From Rhodospirillales bacterium (GTDB taxonomy: Bacteria > Pseudomonadota > Alphaproteobacteria > Rhodospirillales > Defluviicoccaceae): a stretch of 36,655 nt of DNA. Below, piece by piece: positions 9,715-16,019 of this stretch (positions are counted from its first letter, which is position 1; each line of letters opens with the position of its first letter). The stretch covers positions 1 to 36,655 of the forward strand of contig JADJXQ010000012.1 in assembly GCA_016710335.1 (NCBI GenBank), in the 5' to 3' direction. The notes below the pieces were generated by a model that was not told the DNA's origin, made no database searches, and was given only the letters and a program-made list of their open reading frames with translations. Position numbers and translations under genes: made by a program.

Positions 9715-10902
9715 ATGAGCAAGCTCACCAAACGCAGTATCGAGGCGCTGGCACCGCAGGCCAAGGACTATATCGTCTGGGACAGGGACGTCCCCGGTTT
9801 CGGCGTTCGGGTGATGCCGTCTGGCCGCAAGAGCTTCGTCCTGCAATATCGTGTCGGCCGAAGGTCGCGGCGGATGGCGTTGGGTTACTCCAGTGTGCTG
9901 ACGCCGGAGAAGGCACGGATTGCGGCTATCGATCATCTCGCGGCCATACGTGATGGCATCGATCCGCTGGCCAAACGCGAGGCCGGGCGCGACGCGGTGA
10001 CGGTGAAGGACCTCGCCGGCCGGTTCGATGCCGAACACATCGCGGTGCACCTGAAGGTCTCTACACAGAAGGAATACCGACGCAGCCTCGAGAAGTTCAT
10101 CCTCCCCTTCTTCGGCAGTCGGCCGATCGCCGAGGTGAGCCGCGAGGACGTCGCCCGTTTCCACCACAAGTACCGTCACGTGCCTTACCAGGCCAACCGC
10201 TGCTTGGAGATCGTCTCCAAGATGTTCAATCTCGCCGAGCTGTGGGGCTTGCGGCCGAACGGCTCCAACCCGCGCAAGCACATCAAGAAGTACCGCGAAG
10301 AGAAGCGCGAGCGGTACCTGACCGCCGCCGAGCTGCGGCGCGTCGGCGAGGTGTTGCGGGAGATGGAGTCGGAAGGTCTGGAACTGCCGTCGGCGATCGC
10401 CGCGGTGATCCTGTTGATTCTCACAGGCTGCCGGCTCAACGAGATCATGACGCTGAAGTGGGAATACGTCGATTTGGGCGCCGGTGTCCTCAAATTGCCG
10501 GACTCGAAAACTGGCGCCAAGGTCGTCTATCTCGGAAAGCCAGCCATTGACACGCTGCGCAGGCTCCCTCGCCTCGAAAAGAACCCTTGGGTCATCTACG
10601 GCGTCAAGCCTGGCGGCCGGCTCACCGACCTGCAGCCGTTCTGGCAGCGAGTCCGCGCCCGCGCCGGTCTGAAGGACGCCCGCATCCACGACCTCCGCCA
10701 CACCTTCGCTTCGGCCGCTGTTGCCGCCGGCCAGGGACTGCCGATGATCGGGAAGCTACTCGGCCACACCCAAGTGCAGACCACCGCCCGCTATGCTCAC
10801 CTGGCGGCCGATCCCGTCAAGGCGGCAGCCGATCAGGTGTCGGCGGTGATCGCGGCGTCGATCGCTGGTGAAGATCAGAGCCAGCCGGTCGTCAACGAGT
10901 AA
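9715..10902 (+). CDS. int: Tyrosine-type site-specific integrase
   Basis: This 395-residue integrase of the P4/phage type probably drove insertion at the adjacent tRNA-fMet site. The N-terminal part (residues 1-90, LTKRSIEALAPQAKDYIVWD, then PGFGVRVMPSGRKSFVLQYR) is the DUF4102-like arm-binding domain. A SAM-like core-binding domain follows (95-180), then the catalytic domain with Arg240 (TGCRLNEI), His325-x-x-Arg328 (HDLRHTF), His351 (LGHTQVQTT) and Tyr360 (ARYAHL). All catalytic residues are present. An upstream TTG at 9694 could also start the frame, but the ATG gives the usual family N-terminus. It points away from the att fragment and looks functional. Confidence 0.92.
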   Translation: MSKLTKRSIEALAPQAKDYIVWDRDVPGFGVRVMPSGRKSFVLQYRVGRRSRRMALGYSSVLTPEKARIAAIDHLAAIRDGIDPLAKREAGRDAVTVKDLAGRFDAEHIAVHLKVSTQKEYRRSLEKFILPFFGSRPIAEVSREDVARFHHKYRHVPYQANRCLEIVSKMFNLAELWGLRPNGSNPRKHIKKYREEKRERYLTAAELRRVGEVLREMESEGLELPSAIAAVILLILTGCRLNEIMTLKWEYVDLGAGVLKLPDSKTGAKVVYLGKPAIDTLRRLPRLEKNPWVIYGVKPGGRLTDLQPFWQRVRARAGLKDARIHDLRHTFASAAVAAGQGLPMIGKLLGHTQVQTTARYAHLAADPVKAAADQVSAVIAASIAGEDQSQPVVNE

Positions 10903-11043
10903 CAGCGCGTGTTTTGCGGCCCCCTCATGGAGGGAGTAGCCCATGAGCGGCAACGCTCCGATCGATGAGCTGTTATCCGACTGCTTCCCCCAACGAACCC
11001 ATAGCCAAAGCGGCTGCCTCGCGCTATCATGTGACTAGTTTCA

Positions 11044-11068
11044 TGACCATATGAGGATGCCATGGTCA
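11044..11068. promoter_or_regulatory. Inverted repeat over antitoxin start, possible operator
   Basis: TGACCAT at 11044-11050 pairs with ATGGTCA at 11062-11068, with an 11-base centre holding the ribosome-binding-like GAGGA. The right arm contains the antitoxin start codon. Phd/YefM antitoxins commonly repress their own operon by binding palindromes at the promoter or start. An mRNA hairpin is the other possibility. Confidence 0.35.
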
Positions 11069-11301
11069 CGGTCAGTCTGGCGCAGGCGAAGGCGCACTTG
11101 AGCGAACTGCTCGACAAGGTGGAGGCCGGCGAGGAGGTTGTAGTCACCCGTCGCGGTCGTGCGGTCGCCCATATCTCGCCGGCAACCCGTCCCAAGAAGC
11201 AGCTGCGGCTCCAGGAACTGGCGGAATTTCGCGCTACGATGCCCAGGCTGCGGCGGCCCTCGGCCGAACTTCTGCGCGAGGCGCGGAATGAGGGACTGTG
11301 A
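11062..11301 (+). CDS. Phd/YefM-family antitoxin
   Basis: A 79-residue protein with the Phd/YefM fold: VTVSLAQAKAHLSELLDKVEAGEEVVVTRRG, then RAVAHISP, at residues 2-42. That is the DNA-binding and dimer domain. The C-terminal half (RPKKQLRLQELAEFRATMPR and onwards) is the part that would be disordered and bind the toxin. The stop overlaps the start of the PIN toxin gene, so the two are co-translated. It should neutralise the toxin and repress its own promoter. GAGGA precedes the ATG at a suitable distance. Type II toxin-antitoxin pairs are common cargo that stabilises integrated elements. Confidence 0.88.
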   Translation: MVTVSLAQAKAHLSELLDKVEAGEEVVVTRRGRAVAHISPATRPKKQLRLQELAEFRATMPRLRRPSAELLREARNEGL

Positions 11302-11756
11302 GGCAAGATCGGAGGATGCACTATTTCGACACTAGCTTTCTCGTTCCCCTCATCCTGCCCGAGGCGACCAGCGAGCCCATTGCTCGATTTTTCCAGGATC
11401 TGCGGGCAGAAAGCATGGCCGTGAGCCACTGGACGCGGGTCGAGTTTTCCTCGTTGCTCGCCCGTGAAGTCCGCATGGGTGGTTTGAGTGCGGAGGCCGC
11501 ACGTGAGGCGGACGCGCAATTCGAGTCGATGGTTGAGGAATCCTTAACTGTCATCCTGCCGAACAGTAAAGACTTTGATCTCGCCAAGGCGTATCTCGGC
11601 CGCTATGAAACTGGCTTGAGAGCCGGTGACGCCCTGCATTTGGCGGTCGCCAGGTATCACGGAGCCGAGGCGATTTTCAGTTTGGACAAGGCTCTGTTGC
11701 GGGCAGGGCAGATACTAGACGTTCAGGTCAGTGCCGGGATCGGGTTGCCGGGATGA
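11298..11756 (+). CDS. PIN-domain toxin (VapC-like ribonuclease)
   Basis: This 152-residue PIN protein is the toxin partner. Acidic residues of the Mg-dependent active site are visible: Asp in HYFDTSFLVPLI, Glu in TRVEFSSLLAREV, Asp in LRAGDALHLAVA and Asp in IFSLDKALLRAG. VapC-type toxins usually cut tRNA or rRNA. The GTG start overlaps the antitoxin stop and has GAGGG five bases upstream; an internal ATG at 11316, which gives MHYFDTS, is the alternative. The gene appears intact. Confidence 0.88.
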   Translation: MRQDRRMHYFDTSFLVPLILPEATSEPIARFFQDLRAESMAVSHWTRVEFSSLLAREVRMGGLSAEAAREADAQFESMVEESLTVILPNSKDFDLAKAYLGRYETGLRAGDALHLAVARYHGAEAIFSLDKALLRAGQILDVQVSAGIGLPG

Positions 11757-11768
11757 TGGGTTCGTTCT

Positions 11769-12170
11769 GTGTCCACTCTGGACAATATGGTCCTAAATCT
11801 CGGCAAGCCGGCGGTCGATGTTCTGCGCACCTCGCCGCGGCTCCCAGACAGCCCGTGGGTGATCTGGAGCAGAAAGCCGAGGGCACACCTCTACGGCCTG
11901 CAGGACCTCTGGGAACGGGTGCGCGCCCGCGCCGGCATCTATGCCGTTCGGATCCATGACCTTAGCCGCACCTTCGCCGCGGCCGCCAGCCAGGGCCTGC
12001 CGATGATCGGGAAATTGCTCGGGCACACACAGGTTCAGACCATGGCCCGATAAGCTCACCTCGCCGCTGATCCCATTAAGGCAGCGGCTGAAAGGGTGTC
12101 CCACAGTATGGCGACCCTTATGGATGGGTCGTTGGCCAACGTCGTACCGCTGAGATCACAGACAAGGTGA
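11769..12170 (+). pseudogene. Integrase C-terminal remnant
   Basis: The frame encodes a second integrase catalytic C-terminus very close to that at 9715-10902: LGKPAVDVLRTSPRLPDSPW, a RVRARAG stretch, RIHDLSRTFA and QGLPMIGKLLGHTQVQT. The last stretch of 17 residues is identical in both copies. The active site is destroyed. The His-x-x-Arg motif reads HDLSRTF, and the catalytic Tyr codon position is a TAA at 12051. After it the frame continues with AHLAADPIKAAAERVS to a TGA at 12168. It is the relic of an earlier related element at the same locus. Confidence 0.85.
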
Positions 12171-12857
12171 CCGGACCACTATCAGTGCATGATCCATCTG
12201 CCCGACGGGGCCGAACGGATTCGCAAACCTGGAACATCCTCGTGAGCGCGGCGACCCGGGCCCTGGCAGGCGAAGGTCTCAATCCGGATTGGGTACTCGG
12301 CCGCGACCGGTCGAATATCTGGGAAATCCGGGAAAACGGGAACCGCAGGCGCGTCTCGATCCGCACGACGAAGGACAGTTGGTTCGTCTTCCCGCCGCTG
12401 AAGAAGGGTACGGCGTGGAAGACGCTCGACGACGTGGACATCGTCATCGTCGCCGCGGTGGATGACCGCGACGATCCCCGGAACGTCGCGGTCTATAGGT
12501 TCAATGCGGCGGAAGTCCGCGCGTGGTTCGATGCATCCTACGCCGCCAGAATCGAGGCGGGGCAGACGGTGCGAGACGACTTCGGGGTGTGGGTGAACCG
12601 ACGAGGACGACTGAGACCTGCCGGCCAGCGTCGGGACCGGTCTCGCCGCTGCGTATCCTCCGATCGCGACCTTCCCTCTCGACAAGCTGATCGCCGGGCG
12701 TGATGGTGCAGGAGTCGCGGCTCCGGCGACCGGCGATACCACCGCGCGGGAGCCGCACACGATCGCCAAAGTCATGGACTGGGCGCGCAAGTGCATCGCG
12801 ACGCTGTCCTGCGTGCGCGCGGAAGCGGTCAAGCTGGATTGCCGGATCGAGACGTAG
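12167..12857 (+). CDS. Unrecognised protein, frameshifted, at the start of the defence cluster
   Basis: The first frame, from GTG 12167, gives about 145 natural-looking residues, including NIWEIRENGNRRRVSIRTTK, WKTLDDVDIVIVAAVDD and VYRFNAAEVRAWFDASYAAR. It then turns into Arg-rich sequence near 12600. The next frame continues with DLPASVGTGLAAAYPPIATF, LDKLIAGRDG and KVMDWARKCIATLSC, ending at TAG 12855, one base before the HNH-like gene. So the original protein was probably about 229 residues, with one indel near 12595-12615. The alternating strand/helix pattern with an Asp-Asp-Val-Asp core may be a degenerate nuclease fold, but I cannot assign a family. Its tight spacing suggests co-transcription with the next gene. 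Confidence 0.55.
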
Positions 12858-12858
12858 G

Positions 12859-13587
12859 ATGGAAAAGCTCGAGGAATTCGTCGACGAACGGCAGAAGTCA
12901 TGGTGCATCCAGTGCGGCGCATGGATCGGGGAAGTCGAGACGAACGAGGATCACGTGCCGTCGCGGGCTCTCCTGCTCAGGCCCCATCCGCCGAACCTGC
13001 CCGTCGTGCGGGTCTGCGCGACCTGCAACAACGGCTTTTCAGCAGACGAGGAATACCTGTTTCTCTTCCTTCGCTGCGTGCTGGCCGGGACGACGGACCC
13101 GGACGGGCATGAAGATGCCAGGGTCGCGCGCGCCCTGAAGCACCATGACAAGCTGCGGGCCAGGATCGAACGCTCGAAGATCGAGTACCGGACGATCGGT
13201 GGCGAGACGCGCGCCATCTGGCAACCCGAGTCCGAGAGGGTCAACCGGGTGGTCGTGAAGAGCGCCCGGGGACTCGCGTTCTACGAATACGGCGAACCGA
13301 AATTGACTGAACCGGAACGCGTGTGGACGGCTCCACTCGACGCCATGTCCGAGGCGGAACGCGAGTCGTTCGAAAATGCCGAGGACGAGGGCATGCTGGC
13401 CGGCTGGCCGGAAGTCGGCAGCAGGATGATGACGCGCGTAATGACAGGCGAAGACCTGTGCGACGGTTGGATCGTCGTGCAAGACGGCGTCTATCGCTAT
13501 CGCGTGAATCAGTGCGGCACTATACGGGTCCGATCGGTGCTATTCGAATACTTGGCGACCGAAGTCTGCTGGGACGATTGTACGTGA
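12859..13587 (+). CDS. HNH-like zinc-binding protein, putative nuclease
   Basis: A 242-residue protein. Its N-terminus has CIQCG (residues 14-18), EDHVPSRALL (about 31-40) and CATCNNGFSADEEY (about 53-66). The pattern CxxC - DH - CxxCN is that of HNH/treble-clef nucleases, where the His after Asp would be catalytic. The remaining 170 residues are not recognised. The open frame extends upstream to 12700, but the ATG at 12859 lies one base after the stop of the upstream gene and precedes the motifs closely. Its position directly before the promoter of the methylase operon suggests an accessory defence role. Function as a nuclease is inferred from the motif only. Confidence 0.6.
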   Translation: MEKLEEFVDERQKSWCIQCGAWIGEVETNEDHVPSRALLLRPHPPNLPVVRVCATCNNGFSADEEYLFLFLRCVLAGTTDPDGHEDARVARALKHHDKLRARIERSKIEYRTIGGETRAIWQPESERVNRVVVKSARGLAFYEYGEPKLTEPERVWTAPLDAMSEAERESFENAEDEGMLAGWPEVGSRMMTRVMTGEDLCDGWIVVQDGVYRYRVNQCGTIRVRSVLFEYLATEVCWDDCT

Positions 13588-13617
13588 CTCCGGGCTTCGG
13601 CCAAAATACACAGAAAT

Positions 13618-13658
13618 ACACATATGTGTTGAAATCTGCGCAATCGCCGGAGTACTAT
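13618..13658 (+). promoter_or_regulatory. Operon promoter with overlapping palindromic operator
   Basis: TTGAAA at 13629-13634 and TACTAT at 13653-13658 are separated by 18 bp, a good sigma-70-type promoter. The perfect 12-bp palindrome ACACATATGTGT (13618-13629) abuts the -35 box. A further half-site, AAATACACA, lies directly upstream, so three similar half-sites are present. The transcript would start near 13665, about 17 bases before the first gene, with GGAG at 13668-13671. A small ribbon-helix-helix-like protein is encoded first, so autoregulation is likely. Confidence 0.6.
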
Positions 13659-13681
13659 GCCGGACATGGAGTCTGGCGCAG

Positions 13682-13876
13682 ATGGCTGATCCGGTTCGCA
13701 TACAGGTGCTGATACCAAGGGCGGAGGCCGACCGTTTCGAGGCGTATTGCCGTGAAAAGGGCTACAAGAAGTCGCCGCTGATCGCCCGGCTTGTCCGGGA
13801 GCATCTGGACGGCGAGGGTTACAATCCGCAGCAGGACCTGTTCGGCCGGGAACAACGGGGGACGAAACAGTTGTGA
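13682..13876 (+). CDS. Small ribbon-helix-helix-like protein, putative operon regulator
   Basis: A 64-residue protein with a beta strand (VRIQVLIP, residues 5-12) followed by two helices (RAEADRFEAYCREKGY and SPLIARLVREHLDGEG). This is the layout of MetJ/Arc-type DNA-binding dimers. The C-terminal tail (NPQQDLFGREQRGTKQL) is polar. Its stop overlaps the GTG start of the methylase gene, so they are translationally coupled. A palindrome beside the -35 box just upstream is a natural target. Control of a DNA methylase by a small first-gene regulator parallels C proteins of restriction-modification systems, though the fold differs. The function is inferred from fold-like features and position. Confidence 0.6.
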   Translation: MADPVRIQVLIPRAEADRFEAYCREKGYKKSPLIARLVREHLDGEGYNPQQDLFGREQRGTKQL

Positions 13877-15450
13877 CGGACTGCATTATCCGGGAAAAGA
13901 TATCGAGGCTTCGGAGCGGCGCAGCGCCGCGGGTTCTCGATCTGTTTTCCGGGTGCGGCGGGCTTTCCCTCGGCTTCGGCGCGGCGGGTTTCGAGATCGC
14001 GGCCGCTGTGGAGAACAACCAAACCGCGGCCGCCTCTTACGGCGCCAATTTCCACGCAGACAATCCGCTGCACGCGGTGGCGCGCGACATCACCGAAACC
14101 ACAGCCGGCCAACTCGTCCGCGAACTGAAGCTGGGCCGCACGGCGGAAGCCTTCGACGTGGTCATCGGCGGACCGCCGTGCCAGGCCTTCGCGCGTGTCG
14201 GCAGATCGAAGCTGCGCGAGATCGAGGCGCATCCCGAAGCGTTTCGCCATGATCCGCGCGCAAAGCTCTACGCGCCGTATCTCGGATGTGTAAAATCCTG
14301 CCGTCCGGTCGCAATCCTGATGGAGAACGTGCCGGACGTGATGAACTTCGGCGGGCACAATGTCCCCGAAGAAGTCTGCGAGGTTCTGGAAGACCTCGAT
14401 TACGTCTGCGCCTACACGCTGCTGAACGCCGCCTTCTACGGCGTGCCGCAAACGCGCGAGCGCATGTTCCTGATCGCGTATCATCGCGAGCTTGCCGAAG
14501 CTGTGAGGTTTCCAGAACCGACGCACTGGATCGACCTCCCGTCCGGCTACGAAGGATCGCGCCAGGTCGCGCTGAAACTGCTGTCGAACGGCGATATGTT
14601 CGCGCAAGCGCACTGTTATATGGACGCGCCCGAGGCCTCGGACTCGCTGCCACCGGCGGTGACCGCGCGGGAGGCGATCGGCGACCTGCCGAAGATCGAC
14701 GCGCGCAAACTGGTGCGAAAGGGCGAGCTGAAACGCGGCGCGCGACGGTTCGATCAACTGGCCAGATACGACGGCAGGCGCACCGTGTCGGCTTACGCCG
14801 ATGCGATGAAGCACTGGTCCGGCTTCGAGGCGGGCGACGGGGTATTCGATCACGTCATCCGCTATCTGCCGCGCGACTATCCGATCTTCGCCCGCATGCA
14901 GGAAGGCGATCAGTACCCGGAAGCGCACGCGCTCGCGTGCAGGATGTTCGAAGAAGAACTTGACGGGCTTGCCCGCACCGGCGTCCGCCCCAGGCCGGGT
15001 TCGGCGGCATACGAAGAGCTGAAGAGCTCGATCGTTCCGCCCTACGATGTCGGCAAGTTCCCGAACAAATGGCGGAAGATTTCACGGGACCAGCCGGTGC
15101 GCACGGTCATGGCGCATCTCAGCAAGGACGGCTACAGCCATATTCACTACGACGACGACCAGGCCCGGACGATTTCGGTCCGGGAAGCGGCGCGGCTCCA
15201 GTCGTTTCCGGACGGCTTCGCGTTCGCGGGCGCGATGAACGAAGCTTTCCGTCAGATCGGAAACGCGGTCCCGCCGCTGATGGCCAAGGCGATTGCCACG
15301 GAGATGATCGCGACGATCCGGGCGTTGGCAAGCGCGCACGCGACGCAGCCGGAGCGCAGGATTGCCGCCCTGCCGCCGTCGGCGGTCAATATCGGCGAAC
15401 CGGGCGTCTCTCACCATCTGGCCGCGACGGAGAAGGCCGTTGAAGCCTGA
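13873..15450 (+). CDS. dcm: DNA (cytosine-5-)-methyltransferase (DrmMII-like)
   Basis: This 525-residue enzyme transfers a methyl group from S-adenosylmethionine to C5 of cytosine in DNA. Motif I is LDLFSGCGGLSLGF (residues 22-35). Motif IV is GGPPCQAF with catalytic Cys103. Motif VI is MENVPDV (about 150-156), motif VIII is QTRERMFLIAY, and motif X is FRQIGNAVPPLMAKAIATEM. A variable target-recognition region lies between VIII and IX and is long, which explains the size. The GTG start overlaps the preceding stop. In DISARM class 2 the methylase (DrmMII) is of this type and marks host DNA as self. The following vsr gene indicates a stable 5mC mark prone to deamination. The target sequence cannot be read from the protein. 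Confidence 0.93.
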   Translation: MTDCIIREKISRLRSGAAPRVLDLFSGCGGLSLGFGAAGFEIAAAVENNQTAAASYGANFHADNPLHAVARDITETTAGQLVRELKLGRTAEAFDVVIGGPPCQAFARVGRSKLREIEAHPEAFRHDPRAKLYAPYLGCVKSCRPVAILMENVPDVMNFGGHNVPEEVCEVLEDLDYVCAYTLLNAAFYGVPQTRERMFLIAYHRELAEAVRFPEPTHWIDLPSGYEGSRQVALKLLSNGDMFAQAHCYMDAPEASDSLPPAVTAREAIGDLPKIDARKLVRKGELKRGARRFDQLARYDGRRTVSAYADAMKHWSGFEAGDGVFDHVIRYLPRDYPIFARMQEGDQYPEAHALACRMFEEELDGLARTGVRPRPGSAAYEELKSSIVPPYDVGKFPNKWRKISRDQPVRTVMAHLSKDGYSHIHYDDDQARTISVREAARLQSFPDGFAFAGAMNEAFRQIGNAVPPLMAKAIATEMIATIRALASAHATQPERRIAALPPSAVNIGEPGVSHHLAATEKAVEA

Positions 15451-15961
15451 TGCCATCCATACGTCGACGGCAAGAGACGAAAGCACCGACGTACTGACGC
15501 CGGAACAGCGCCGGCTGGTCATGAGCCGGATCAGAGGCAAGGACACCCGGCCGGAAATGCTCATGCGGCGCGGCCTGCACGGGCGGGGCCTCCGCTACCG
15601 GCTGCACGGCAAAGGCATGCCCGGCAGACCGGACCTGGTCTTCCCCGGATATCGCGCGGTGGTCTTCGTGCACGGCTGCTTCTGGCACGGTCACGGCTGC
15701 TCGCTGTTCAAATGGCCGAAGACGCGCGCCGCGTTCTGGAAGAACAAGATCGGCCGTAATGTCGAACGCGACCGGGAAGCAACGGCTGCGCTCAAAGCCG
15801 ACGGATGGCGCGCACTTGTCGTCTGGGAATGCGCCCTGAAAGGAAAGCAGAAAAGAGCGTTGTCGGATGTCCTGGACGGCGCGGAGGCGTTCATCCGGCA
15901 CGGCCGAAAGGTTTTTGCCGAGATCGCGGAATGCGAGAGTATAGACAAACGGGCATCGTGA
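15440..15961 (+). CDS. vsr: Very short patch repair endonuclease Vsr
   Basis: Vsr nicks DNA 5' of the T in T:G mismatches that arise when 5-methylcytosine deaminates. Key residues of the E. coli enzyme are conserved at a constant offset. Counting from the TTG start, Asp65 is in GRPDLVF; Cys80, Phe81, Trp82, His83, His85 and Cys87 are in HGCFWHGHGC; Asp111 is in NVERD; and Cys131 is in VWEC. The zinc site and the catalytic centre are therefore complete. No ATG lies near the expected start. TTG at 15440, overlapping the methylase end, gives 173 residues; ATG 15518 (MSRIRG) is a shorter option. Vsr normally accompanies cytosine methylases of restriction systems, so it supports the methylase being active. 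Confidence 0.92.
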   Translation: MKPDAIHTSTARDESTDVLTPEQRRLVMSRIRGKDTRPEMLMRRGLHGRGLRYRLHGKGMPGRPDLVFPGYRAVVFVHGCFWHGHGCSLFKWPKTRAAFWKNKIGRNVERDREATAALKADGWRALVVWECALKGKQKRALSDVLDGAEAFIRHGRKVFAEIAECESIDKRAS

Positions 15962-16019
15962 ATGTGCCACGCAACCTTGAGGTTTACGGCCGCGAAGAGA
16001 GATTTTCGTAAGCAGAGCT

